A stretch of 64,000 nucleotides of DNA from Hydrogenophaga sp. IBVHS1 (GTDB taxonomy: Bacteria > Pseudomonadota > Gammaproteobacteria > Burkholderiales > Burkholderiaceae_C): NCBI RefSeq assembly GCF_002127265.1, contig NZ_NFUU01000001.1, positions 1,736,001-1,800,000 on the forward strand, given 5' to 3'. Both the position numbers and the translations under genes were made by a program. The notes under the pieces were generated by a model. The model ran no database searches. It was not told the DNA's origin and was given only the letters and a program-made list of their open reading frames with translations. Position 1 is the first letter of the stretch. Every line of letters starts with the position of its first letter. Positions 9,239 to 17,090 of this stretch are shown one piece after another.

Positions 9239-10093
9239 TTGGTGCCCGAGTTGATGCAGCGCTTTGGCTGCAGCCAGCGCCAGGCGCTGCGGGTGGTGCG
9301 CATGTCAGCCTCGACCTACCTGTACGTCTCTCAGCGCAAGGACGAGGGATTGCTGAAGTCGCGCATCAAGGAGATCACCGACACGCGAGTGCACTACGGC
9401 TACCGCCGGGTGCACGTGATGCTGCGCCGGGAGGGCCACATGGATAACGTCAAACGCGTCTACCGCCTCTATCGCGAGGAGGGCCTATCGTTGCGCCTGA
9501 AACGCCCCAGGCGCAACAAGGCCGTGCAGCGCAGGCAGCCCAAGCAGCTCGCGCACGCGATCAATCAGATCTGGAGCATGGACTTCGTGGCCGATGCCTT
9601 GTTCGATGGCCGCAAGCTGCGCATGCTCACGGTGGTCGATCTGTTCACGCGCGAGTGCCTGGCCATCGATGTCGGGCAAAGCCTCAAGGGGGAGGACGTA
9701 GCGCGTGTGCTCACTGCCATCACAGAGGCGAGAGGACTGCCGTGCACGATCAAGTCAGACAACGGCAGCGAGTTCATCTCCAAGGTGATGGACAAGTGGG
9801 CCTACGAGCGCGGTGTCGAACTCGACTTCAGCCGCCCGGGCAAGCCAACCGACAACGCCAACGTCGAGAGCTTCAACGGGCGCCTGCGGCAGGAGTGTCT
9901 CAACGCCACTTGGTTCATGTCATTGGACGACGCGCGGGGCAAGATCGAGGCATGGCGGCGGTACTACAACGAGAGCCGACCCCACTCCGCGCTAGACTGG
10001 GCCACCCCCGCCGAATTCGCCCGCCGTTGCTGGCTGCAGCCAGCAACGGCGATATCAAAGGAGCCGGAAATCTCTACTTTCGAGCGGTACTGA
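9239..10093 (+). CDS. IS3-family transposase OrfB (DDE catalytic part)
   Basis: Retroviral-integrase-like catalytic domain of 284 residues. The DDE residues are visible: Asp in WSMDFVADAL, Asp in IKSDNGSEFI, and Glu in NVESFNGRLRQE. The HTH_21 region YGYRRVHVMLRREG is near residue 60. The first in-frame start codon is a TTG at 9239, but translation most probably arrives by -1 frameshifting from OrfA, because the frame continues upstream through GLRPSQRREL with no independent start signal. The copy appears intact. Confidence 0.9.
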   Translation: MVPELMQRFGCSQRQALRVVRMSASTYLYVSQRKDEGLLKSRIKEITDTRVHYGYRRVHVMLRREGHMDNVKRVYRLYREEGLSLRLKRPRRNKAVQRRQPKQLAHAINQIWSMDFVADALFDGRKLRMLTVVDLFTRECLAIDVGQSLKGEDVARVLTAITEARGLPCTIKSDNGSEFISKVMDKWAYERGVELDFSRPGKPTDNANVESFNGRLRQECLNATWFMSLDDARGKIEAWRRYYNESRPHSALDWATPAEFARRCWLQPATAISKEPEISTFERY

Positions 10094-10110
10094 ATCGGGT
10101 ACAGGGTCAC

Positions 10111-10338
10111 CGGTGGAGTACCGGCTGAGAAACACTGCCTGATTGGCGGGATCGCGACCGTCGAACTTCTGGGGGTCAGTTCAGACCCGGGGCGGTTCAG
10201 GTAGCAATCAAACTCCAGTACGATACTTAACACGCGCGATTGAGCGTCTCAATCGTTATCTGACTAACTTCTCATGCGTTCGAAGCGTTTCGAAAGGCGC
10301 ATCGCACAGCCCCGACTCGCTGAATGTAGGAATCGCCA
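10111..10338 (+). other. Intergenic stretch between IS3 element and GT4 gene
   Basis: 228 bp without a gene. At 10163-10183 is a sequence ending in GGGGGTCAGTTCA, which resembles the terminal repeat of another IS3-type element without its body, so it may be a scar. The last 20 bases contain AGGA as the ribosome binding site for the glycosyltransferase. Confidence 0.4.
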
Positions 10339-11583
10339 ATGTCAAATGAAGCCCTCGTCAAGGATTGCGTTGTGTTACCTGACAACGCGCCAACAATCGC
10401 AAGAGTAGCACTTGGATTGCAGAGCCACACCCGAGTTCGGATAGCGTATATTTGCGGCCCCGGTGATGCTGTCGGAACTTTCGAACACTGGGCCCAAGGA
10501 AGACACGACCCGCGCACCCCCGTAATTGCCTACTCGGCCATGTTTTACTCGTTGATCGAGGCGCTCGACGCAGAGGCATTGATGCTGGTTGAACAGAGTC
10601 GTCAACCTGAAATCGACAAAGAAGCACGATTTCGTTTCGTTTACACGCCTCACCCGCGCGGTCGAGGAGGTCTGGCTTACCATCTTGATGAGGCAACATT
10701 TACTCGCAATGTCCTAGAAGCGTTGTCAGCTTGGCCAGCCGACGCTATCGTTGTGGGGACCGATGCGCCGGCCGCACTGATCTCGCAATTACCCCGCGCA
10801 TCGCGGATTATTCTGACCGCTCACAATGTCTATTGGCCGATGGGTACACGGCCCTCCGGCCTCGTTAAGCGGGCGAGACTGTGGCGACTTGCGCGCGCGT
10901 TGCGACGTGTTCGCTCGGCTGTCTGCACCTCGCAGGAGTGCGCGAATCAGATCGTTGCCTTGGGGTGTGAACATAGCCGAATGTTTGTCGAGACACCGCA
11001 GATCTTGCCCGGATTCTTCCCACAAGCGTTGCCACGCAGCCACTGCAACAGGCTTCTTTATTTGGGACGGATAGAAGCGAACAAAGGTGTCCTTGACCTG
11101 ATTGAAGCTTTCAGCGCTATTGCCGATATTTTTCCGGGTCTTAGTCTTGACATTGCGGGAACTGGTTCGGCGAATGAACAAGTGCGTGCCGCGATATCCC
11201 GAGCGCACGCCCCAAATCGGATCCGTTTTCACGGGCTTTTGGATGCTAACGCAGTACATGCTCTGCTGGACACGAGCGATTTGCTGATTTGTCCAACGCG
11301 ATTGGAGTCAGGCGAGGGGCTGGCGCTCGTAGTAATCGAGGCTGGCGTACACGGCGTACCCTCCGTAGTGTCATCAATCGTACCGGCCAAAGATCTTCTA
11401 AATGGTGCTTGTGAAGTTTTTCCTGCCAATGACGTAGCCGCTTTGACGGAAGTTCTAAGGGCCCTCGCAAGTAATAATGATTCGCTGCGCGCCCTTTCGG
11501 ATGCTGCGCTCGCGCAACGTTCGCAGTTCTTAGATCGATCACTATCTTGGGGAACGCAACTATATAGGGCACTTCTCGCCTGA
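10339..11583 (+). CDS. Glycosyltransferase family 4 (GT-B fold), intact copy
   Basis: A 414-residue GT4-type enzyme that would transfer a sugar from a nucleotide sugar to a growing lipid-linked glycan on the cytoplasmic face. The N-terminal Rossmann half contains RIAYICGPGDAVGTFEHW (residues 34-51) and LTAHNVYWPMG. The C-terminal donor-binding half has LLYLGRIEANKGVLDLIEAF and the E-x7-E-like segment ESGEGLALVVIEAG near 323-336. An AGGA ribosome binding site lies 8 bases before ATG. It stands alone between two insertion sequences, with the second starting 14 bp after the stop. A paralogue with an internal deletion lies at 29998-30741, sharing the same first 169 and last 78 residues in outline. 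Acceptor and sugar are unknown. Confidence 0.88.
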   Translation: MSNEALVKDCVVLPDNAPTIARVALGLQSHTRVRIAYICGPGDAVGTFEHWAQGRHDPRTPVIAYSAMFYSLIEALDAEALMLVEQSRQPEIDKEARFRFVYTPHPRGRGGLAYHLDEATFTRNVLEALSAWPADAIVVGTDAPAALISQLPRASRIILTAHNVYWPMGTRPSGLVKRARLWRLARALRRVRSAVCTSQECANQIVALGCEHSRMFVETPQILPGFFPQALPRSHCNRLLYLGRIEANKGVLDLIEAFSAIADIFPGLSLDIAGTGSANEQVRAAISRAHAPNRIRFHGLLDANAVHALLDTSDLLICPTRLESGEGLALVVIEAGVHGVPSVVSSIVPAKDLLNGACEVFPANDVAALTEVLRALASNNDSLRALSDAALAQRSQFLDRSLSWGTQLYRALLA

Positions 11584-11623
11584 GCGATCCGACAGTCTGA
11601 CCTGCCCGGCTTTTTCGAGCCAT

Positions 11624-12475
11624 TCATTCCTGTAAGACGGCCCGGTTGGGAATAGGTTGATTGTGCTGCTTGAATTCGTGGGGTGTGAGGTAGTCCAGGC
11701 TACTGTGGGGACGCACCGTGTTGTAGTGGTGCCGCCAGGCTTCAATAACCACTGCGGCCTCCTTTCGGGACCTGAACCACTCCAGCGACAGACACTCGTC
11801 GCGCAGCTTGCCATTGAAGCTTTCGTCGGCCCCGTTCTGCCAAGGCTTGCCAGGATCGCTCAGGGCGGTTGCGATGCCAGCCTGGGAGATCCATTCGAGG
11901 ATGGCGTGGCTGACGAACTCCGGTCCGTTGTCCGAGCGCATGAACAGCGGAGCGCCGTGGATGCTGACCAACCGTGCGAGCACCTCCACCACGCGGCGTG
12001 AGCGGATGGAGCCGGCCACGTCGATTGCCAGGCACTCGCGCGTGTATTCGTCGATGACAGTCAGGCACTTGATCTGCTGGCCTTCGGCGGTGGTGTCGAA
12101 CACGAAGTCGTACGCCCACACGGCGTTGGCCTTGAAGGGTGTGTAGGCCCTGGGCCGGTTGCTGGCGATGCGTCTTCGTGGGCGCTTCTTGGGCAAAAGC
12201 AGGCCAGCCTGGCGCCAGATGCGGTGCGTGCGCGACCAGCTCAGCTCCAGGCCCTGGCGGCGCAGGAAGATGCGGATGCGCCGGTAGCCGTAGCGCGGGT
12301 ACTGCGCAGACAGCAATTTCATCGCAGCAATGACAGGAGCGTCCTTGACTGGCAGGCGCAGCGTGTAGCTCAGGCTGGAGCGGGCCAGGCCGATGAGCCC
12401 GCAGGCCCGCCGCTCTGACAGGCCCCGCTCGCAAGCGAGCTCGACCTGTTCGCGTCGGGCCTGCGGGCTCACCAC
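11624..12475 (-). CDS. IS3-family transposase OrfB
   Basis: A 283-residue DDE integrase-core protein. Catalytic acidic residues are seen in WAYDFVFDTTAEG, MRSDNGPEFVS and GADESFNGKLRDECL; YPRYGYRRIRIFLRR is the preceding HTH_21 region. It overlaps OrfA by 7 bases. The ATG at 12475 may be used, but the A6G heptamer at 12475-12481 suggests the main product is an OrfAB fusion made by -1 frameshifting. No internal stops, so the copy looks competent. Confidence 0.92.
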   Translation of the reverse strand: MVSPQARREQVELACERGLSERRACGLIGLARSSLSYTLRLPVKDAPVIAAMKLLSAQYPRYGYRRIRIFLRRQGLELSWSRTHRIWRQAGLLLPKKRPRRRIASNRPRAYTPFKANAVWAYDFVFDTTAEGQQIKCLTVIDEYTRECLAIDVAGSIRSRRVVEVLARLVSIHGAPLFMRSDNGPEFVSHAILEWISQAGIATALSDPGKPWQNGADESFNGKLRDECLSLEWFRSRKEAAVVIEAWRHHYNTVRPHSSLDYLTPHEFKQHNQPIPNRAVLQE

Positions 12476-12732
12476 TTTTTTGCGTTGATCTCCTTGAGGA
12501 CCTCGATGTCCAGATCACGCTCGGCCAACAGCTTCTTGAGCCTGCCGTTCTCGATCTCCAGGGCCTTCAGTCGTTTGACATCGGCAGCTTCCATCTGACT
12601 GAAGTGCTTGCGCCAGGCATAGATGGTGGGTTCGCTGACCTTGTGCTTCTTGGCGGCCTCGGCCACGCTGGTCTTGTCTGCTTCGCGCAGCACGGTGACC
12701 ATCTGCTCTTCGGTGAATCGGCTCTTTCTCAT
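12469..12732 (-). CDS. IS3-family transposase OrfA
   Basis: An 87-residue helix-turn-helix protein starting MRKSRFTEEQMVTVLREAD, followed by the recognition segment HKVSEPTIYAWRKHF and a leucine-rich coiled stretch (LKALEIENGRLKKLLAE). It supplies terminal-repeat binding for the transposase. The 3' end carries the A-AAA-AAG slip site (complement of 12475-12481). Confidence 0.92.
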   Translation of the reverse strand: MRKSRFTEEQMVTVLREADKTSVAEAAKKHKVSEPTIYAWRKHFSQMEAADVKRLKALEIENGRLKKLLAERDLDIEVLKEINAKKW

Positions 12733-12794
12733 GGGCTCCTCGCGGGTTGGGAGCCATCTTCCTAGAAATTACTGGTCCGAAGAAACCGGGCAGG

Positions 12795-13619
12795 TCATAC
12801 TGCAGACGATCCCAACCCCGTGTTTTTTTCGAAAACAAGAATTTGACCCAATGCTAATCTTGGTGAACCGCGCCGCTTGAACCACCAATTATTAAATGAA
12901 TACACAACGTTTTTGGCCAAACTGCTAGGAACTGTCGTGTAAATTTCAGAAAATTGACCAGTAGCGTGGTCGACTAATCGCATACCCTTACCCTCCATGA
13001 AAGACACAAGCCAATCTATATTCGTTTTTCGGATTAATAGCCCCTCCTCCCGCCATTCTTCGAGGCCCTGCGATCGAATGTCACGACGGGGAGTTCGCCT
13101 ACCCGTGAGTTTCTTAATGCCAATTAATAGAGGTTCCCAGAACCTTACGTGCAGCGAATTATCGCTATTTTCCATTATGGAGATCCGGCCATTCGGCTTG
13201 AGGACTCGAACCAACTCCCCAAGTGCTGCCTCTACCTCTGGAATGTGCATGAGAACACCCCAGCAGCTAACGAAAGGAAAAGCCTCATCCTCAAACGGAA
13301 GGGCTAGTAGATTCCCCTCTTGAAGTTTCATAGAAAGTCCTAGCTTTCCAAGATTCGCTTTTGCCGCTGAAAGAGCTGCAGGCGAAAAATCTACTCCTGT
13401 TACTTCAAGCCCGTGTCGAACAAACCTGGCTGCGTGAAAACAGTAGCCACACCCAGCGTCAAGGATTGCATCGCCCTTTTTTGCGCCGATAGTTGCTACG
13501 ATATGCGCGAATGCCCCCTCATAAAAACTTTCAAGACGAGGATTTAGATAGTATCGCTCCCATTCCTCATGGATCTCCTGGTTAGCCAAGAATACTTTTG
13601 ATTTGAAGGTCTTACTCAT
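12795..13619 (-). CDS. Class I SAM-dependent methyltransferase, 3' end replaced by IS
   Basis: A 274-residue methyltransferase. Motif I (SAM binding) is ILDAGCGYCFHAARF near residues 53-67; VTGVDFSPAALSAA is motif II; WGVLMHIPEVEAALGELVRVLKPNGR covers motifs IV-V. The location among glycosyltransferases suggests O-methylation of a sugar or lipid carrier, but the substrate is not visible. The stop codon TGA (complement of 12795-12797) is made from the first three bases of the IS inverted repeat, so the native C-terminus is probably altered: after QILVFEK the last residues may be non-native. Base composition is clearly lower in GC than the flanking core genes, suggesting transfer. The catalytic domain is complete, so activity is possible. 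Confidence 0.82.
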   Translation of the reverse strand: MSKTFKSKVFLANQEIHEEWERYYLNPRLESFYEGAFAHIVATIGAKKGDAILDAGCGYCFHAARFVRHGLEVTGVDFSPAALSAAKANLGKLGLSMKLQEGNLLALPFEDEAFPFVSCWGVLMHIPEVEAALGELVRVLKPNGRISIMENSDNSLHVRFWEPLLIGIKKLTGRRTPRRDIRSQGLEEWREEGLLIRKTNIDWLVSFMEGKGMRLVDHATGQFSEIYTTVPSSLAKNVVYSFNNWWFKRRGSPRLALGQILVFEKNTGLGSSAV

Positions 13620-13732
13620 ATCATGGACTCGCCAAATATCGCTTTCAGGTTGCGAAGGTAGATCAGATCAATTGAGGCTGTTCTAATTTTCAAAAAGATG
13701 CGGCGAATCCAACACAGAGAATAAAAGCCTAG

Positions 13733-14909
13733 GGAAGGTCTTCACAACACCCGCAGCGGCGAGTGCTGATGCGCGATGTTTCAGATGGCGGCAACCGCAG
13801 TGCGATTTCGGCCATTCGAAGGTCGATTTGCGACCATCTACCGACCCCTTGGGCCGCTGCGGGCGCATTCATCCCCGGGCCTCTCTCAAAAGCGTTTGGC
13901 GAACCATCCACAGATTGGAGAGCGCAAACAGCGTGTGCAACTGCGCCGTGTATTTGGCCAAGCCGCGGTAGCGCACCTTCACATGCCCGAACTGGCGCTT
14001 GATGACACGGAACGGGTGCTCCACCTTGGCGCGGATGCTGGTCTTCACATGTTCGAGCTTGTCCATGACCGCGCCCATCGGCGTGCTCCTGTCCAGGGCC
14101 TTGCGTTTGCTCGGGCGCATGGCTACATGCCAGTTCGCATCAATGTCTTGCGTCACTTCTCGCTTGCTCACGCCCTGGTAGCCCGCGTCAGCAAACACAT
14201 CGCTCTCTTCTCCGTGCACCAGCGCGCTGGCTTGCGTCACGTCGTTGACGTTGGCTGCCGTGCCGATGACCGTGTGCACCAGGCCCGAGTCGGCATCTAC
14301 GCCGATGTGCGCCTTCATGCCGAAGTGCCACTGGTTGCCCTTCTTGGTCTGGTGCATCTCGGGGTCGCGCTCGCCGCTGCTGTTCTTGGTCGAGCTGGGC
14401 GCGGCAATAATGGCGGCGTCCACAACGGTGCCGGTCTTGAGCAACATGCCTTGATGGGCCAGCCCGGCATTGATGGTGGCCAGCACCTGAGGGGCGAGCT
14501 GGTGTTTCTCCAGCAGGTGGCGAAAGCGCAGGATGGTGCTCTCATCAGGCAGGCGCGCTGCGCCGTCCAGGCCAACGAAGCGGCGGTACAAGGGGCGCTC
14601 GTGCAGCTCTTCTTCCATCGCCGGATCGCTCAGGTTCCACCACAGCTTCAGGCAGTGGATGCGGAGCATGGTCTCCACTGCAAACGGCGGGCGCCCACCG
14701 AGCGCCTGGTGTGCTCCACGGGCGTGCGGCTGGATGAGCGCGACCAAGACCTGCCACGGCACGACCTTGTTCATCTCTTCAAGAAACACTTCCTTGCGCG
14801 TCTTCTTGTGGAGGGGGTCCAGCCCCAGCGTGATTTGGTTCATGCCCCTATCTTCTCCTCAGTTCACGCCGCTGGCCAGTTCAAGGGCGTGAGGTTTTGC
14901 AGACCTTCC
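13733..14909 (-). mobile_element. IS5-family insertion sequence, 1.18 kb, with CTAG target duplication
   Basis: Inverted ends GGAAGGTCT at 13733-13741 and AGACCTTCC at 14901-14909 are each flanked by CTAG (13729-13732 and 14910-14913), a 4-bp target duplication common in this family. It carries one long transposase frame. The flanks show no interrupted gene. Confidence 0.88.
13869..14843 (-). CDS. IS5-family transposase
   Basis: A 324-residue DDE (DUF772 plus DDE_Tnp_1) transposase. The N-terminal part has RPPFAVETMLRIHCLKLWWN and LPDESTILRFRHLLEKH; the catalytic Asp regions are GTVVDAAIIAAPSSTKN and DVFADAGYQG; the C-terminal Y-x2-R-x3-Glu-like region includes SIRAKVEHPFRVIKRQFG. It covers nearly the whole element and has no internal stop, so it appears functional. 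Confidence 0.92.
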   Translation of the reverse strand: MNQITLGLDPLHKKTRKEVFLEEMNKVVPWQVLVALIQPHARGAHQALGGRPPFAVETMLRIHCLKLWWNLSDPAMEEELHERPLYRRFVGLDGAARLPDESTILRFRHLLEKHQLAPQVLATINAGLAHQGMLLKTGTVVDAAIIAAPSSTKNSSGERDPEMHQTKKGNQWHFGMKAHIGVDADSGLVHTVIGTAANVNDVTQASALVHGEESDVFADAGYQGVSKREVTQDIDANWHVAMRPSKRKALDRSTPMGAVMDKLEHVKTSIRAKVEHPFRVIKRQFGHVKVRYRGLAKYTAQLHTLFALSNLWMVRQTLLREARG

Positions 14910-14913
14910 CTAG

Positions 14914-15113
14914 GTAACGGGCAGACGTTGCGTGCCCACAAAATTTCCATACTCGATCTTGGTGCGTCCAGCGCACCTGATATGACACGGCGCCATTGAA
15001 GCGACTTGCGACGGGAGCCTTTAAACGGCATACAAGTCGAGCCAGCCAAAGAGACCCAAGTGTATGCGACCCCTGATCTTGTTCACAACTGCTTTTGTTA
15101 GTCATTCTGGAGG
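14914..15113 (+). other. Intergenic stretch between IS5 element and flippase gene
   Basis: 200 bp without a recognisable gene, promoter or terminator. The flippase stop codon lies at its right edge, so transcripts from the polysaccharide genes run into this region from the right; no hairpin with a T tract is seen. Confidence 0.5.
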
Positions 15114-16586
15114 TTATCTCTGCTTGACTAAAGGAAGAACATATCGATGAAAAAGAGGGGCAAATAGTAAGGTAATCACTATACCCAGCACGGCCAAGCG
15201 CCAGAATGCACCAAGGTCTGAGACAAAGGGTGCACGTTCAGCCAACCACCAGCCTATCATGGAAACCGACAAGAAGAAAAACAACATCCCTACCTCCGAC
15301 CAAGTATTGTGCAAACCTAGACGTCGCCCCAAACCATGGCAGACGAGCCATCGCAAGAACTCACTTGCTGATAGAAACATAGCCGCGACAACAATGTTAA
15401 ATTTGAAGTGTGACAACAATACCAGCAAAAGCGCAAACGAGGCGACCTTACTTGCATTGGCCGTAGCCACCCACTTCGGCCTTCCTGTAGCAAAAAAAGT
15501 CGCTCCGTACATCGCCTCCAAGCAACTGAACCAAGCGCCGCACGCAAGTATTGGCAGGAGCACACCGCCCATAGAGTAGCGTTTGTCGTAGGCAAGATCA
15601 AAAAAACTAGCAGCCCCCGCGAATAGCAACGTGCAGAGAAAGCTTGATAGAGTCATCATCGCTAGCCTAGTACGGGAAAATGCTGTCGACATAGGCATTC
15701 CCTCGGAGAGCTTGCGTGAGTACCAGGGAAATAATACGTTTGTCTGCAAACTGCCTGCCAAAGTTGGAACAATCACGGCGAGACTGGCTGCAATGGAATA
15801 CACCCCGACCTCAACCAAGCTGAACATTCCAGCCAATACCAGTCGATCCATCTGCAAGGCTAGAAATGTGAATATTGTGCTAATAAAGATCCATTTGCCA
15901 AATGAGAGGATCTCCTTCACAGTACCCCGTTCCAAACGTAGCTTAGACTTGGGCCCGTCAAGCATTAGATAGCTCAATGCAGTATGTAAGCTAGCTGAGA
16001 TTACTGACGCGATAGCCAGTGCATATGCTGATTTCATATACCATGCCAAAAAAAGCATCACCGCCATATGAACTGGGCTAACGATAAACTCGATTTTTGC
16101 AACTTCTTTAATCTTCAGATGCCGGGTAGCCGAAAGTATTTTCGCCGACTGGAATCCATCAATTAGGCACGTCGAGGCCACGATAGGAATCAAAAAAAGG
16201 AGTTCGTATGCTTTTGGATCATTGGCGCCGTACATTTGTGAGAGTGGCCAACTCAGCATCACGGCAATCAGGAACAGGAGGAAGCCGCGTATCACCTGCA
16301 AAGTCCATGCAGTATTCAGGAAATTGGGCTCATCGCCTCGGGCATGCTGTACGACATTGATCCGCAATCCAATGTCGGAGAACATTGCCAATCCCGCCAT
16401 AACAGCACTAACGATCGCCATGAGGGCAAACGCTTCTTCGAATAGAATAGCAGCCAATGCGATGTTGGAGCTTAGCCGCAATATTTGGCCAAGCCCGAAT
16501 CCTCCGATAAGCCAAATAGTGCCAACTCTCGCTCTGCTCCCCAAACTGGGCACCATTGTTTCATCTCTATGGGCAAATTTCTTCAC
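15114..16586 (-). CDS. Polysaccharide flippase (Wzx/MOP superfamily)
   Basis: Polytopic inner-membrane protein of 490 residues, with about 12-14 hydrophobic helices, that would flip lipid-linked repeat units to the periplasm. The start VGTIWLIGGFGLGQILRLSSNI and FSDIGLRINVVQHARGD (residues 69-85) are typical of the polysaccharide-transport family. A second half begins at SFGKWIFISTIFTFLALQMDRL near residue 230. GTG at 16586 is chosen because AAGGAG lies 6 bases upstream. GC content is visibly lower than in the flanking housekeeping genes, as is usual for flippases. It is last in the minus-strand polysaccharide group but has its own 504-bp upstream region. Confidence 0.9.
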   Translation of the reverse strand: MKKFAHRDETMVPSLGSRARVGTIWLIGGFGLGQILRLSSNIALAAILFEEAFALMAIVSAVMAGLAMFSDIGLRINVVQHARGDEPNFLNTAWTLQVIRGFLLFLIAVMLSWPLSQMYGANDPKAYELLFLIPIVASTCLIDGFQSAKILSATRHLKIKEVAKIEFIVSPVHMAVMLFLAWYMKSAYALAIASVISASLHTALSYLMLDGPKSKLRLERGTVKEILSFGKWIFISTIFTFLALQMDRLVLAGMFSLVEVGVYSIAASLAVIVPTLAGSLQTNVLFPWYSRKLSEGMPMSTAFSRTRLAMMTLSSFLCTLLFAGAASFFDLAYDKRYSMGGVLLPILACGAWFSCLEAMYGATFFATGRPKWVATANASKVASFALLLVLLSHFKFNIVVAAMFLSASEFLRWLVCHGLGRRLGLHNTWSEVGMLFFFLSVSMIGWWLAERAPFVSDLGAFWRLAVLGIVITLLFAPLFHRYVLPLVKQR

Positions 16587-16822
16587 TCTCTACTCCTTGC
16601 ACGCCGCGCTTGGTTATTGATTTTGCGTATCACCACAAATCCAAAGAGCGCACCGAAAACTCTGCAAGTAATGATAGAAAAAACGTGGCTGCAGCTAGCC
16701 ATAAATGTGAGCTTGAAAGGCATTGTACTATTCACACACGGAAAGTTGGGGCCCGCAGATGGGGCATGCTCAACGATTCCTAGTTAATCCGTCGCAGCGT
16801 TGACAAAATTTATTCCGTTGAT

Positions 16823-16858
16823 ATTGATGTTAATCCAAGCACTTTCGTGCAGGTGTGA
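16823..16858 (-). promoter_or_regulatory. Copy 1 of a shared bipartite motif upstream of polysaccharide genes
   Basis: ATTGATGTTAATCCAAGC (16823-16840), 8 unrelated bases, then GCAGGTGTGA. The same two blocks with the same 8-base spacing recur at 22952-22987 upstream of the Wza-like operon. Both are oriented the same way relative to the minus-strand genes they precede (237 bp to the flippase start). The match extends weakly on the gene-proximal side as an AAATT-TGT block. This looks like an operator or promoter module for co-regulation; the regulator is unknown. Confidence 0.5.
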
Positions 16859-16886
16859 GGAGATACACGAATTAGACATATGATTT

Positions 16887-16922
16887 GTTCATGTTCATGT
16901 TCATGTTCATGTTCATGTTCAT
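16887..16922 (+). repeat. Six perfect tandem copies of GTTCAT
   Basis: Six uninterrupted GTTCAT hexamers, followed by a near-copy GGGCAT. The tract lies between the shared motif and the end of the polymerase gene, about 300 bp upstream of the flippase start. Hexamer tracts slip during replication, so copy number may vary; in a non-coding position this would change spacing, not frame. Confidence 0.9.
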
Positions 16923-17090
16923 GGGCATGGGATAGAGCTGAAGTGGCTCCGTTTCTCGGTGCAGTATTGCGCCGAGGGATGAAGCGACTGCGTGTGGATC
17001 AGTGATCAGCCTGCCTCGGGCCAGCTCACACACGGAAACGAATGACTCGAAAGCCGAGCACGTCGCCAAGCTGCTGGCAGCTGCCAGATG

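Larger units (their letters stand above)
8870..10110 (+). mobile_element. IS3-family insertion sequence, about 1.24 kb
   Basis: The ends carry matching inverted repeats: GTGACCCTGT at 8870-8879 and ACAGGGTCAC at 10101-10110, with partial similarity continuing inward. Inside are two overlapping transposase frames with an A6G slippery site, typical of IS3. No convincing target-site duplication is seen (ATAT on the left, CGGT on the right), which suggests later rearrangement next to it. Confidence 0.85.
11598..12797 (-). mobile_element. IS3-family insertion sequence, 1.2 kb
   Basis: Inverted repeats TGACCTGCCCGG at 11598-11609 and CCGGGCAGGTCA at 12786-12797 bound two minus-strand transposase frames with an A6G slip site. 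No target duplication is seen. The right end supplies the stop codon of the neighbouring methyltransferase gene. Confidence 0.9.
16587..17090 (-). other. 504-bp gene-free upstream region of the flippase gene
   Basis: Contains an 18-base block shared with the region upstream of the Wza-like gene (16823-16858), six perfect copies of a hexanucleotide (16887-16922), and AT-rich DNA nearer the flippase start. A frame on the minus strand that reads the hexamers as Met-Asn repeats is not judged a gene. No terminator for the polymerase/ligase gene was recognised. Confidence 0.6.

Noticed and set aside
8866..10114. Target-site duplication for the first IS3 element
   Set aside because: Flanks ATAT and CGGT differ, in either choice of ends.
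10163..10183. Isolated IS terminal repeat
   Set aside because: Sequence resembles an IS3-type end, but there is no second end or transposase within reach; noted only as a possible scar.
10844..11354. 8-base repeat GTACACGG at 10844-10851 and 11347-11354 in the intact GT4 gene as the cause of the deletion in the paralogue
   Set aside because: The two copies are 503 bp apart and lie in different codon phases, so recombination between them would break the frame, whereas the truncated copy keeps it.
16872..17069. Minus-strand frame coding a Met-Asn repeat peptide
   Set aside because: The repeat is just GTTCAT read in one frame. No ribosome binding site and no family.
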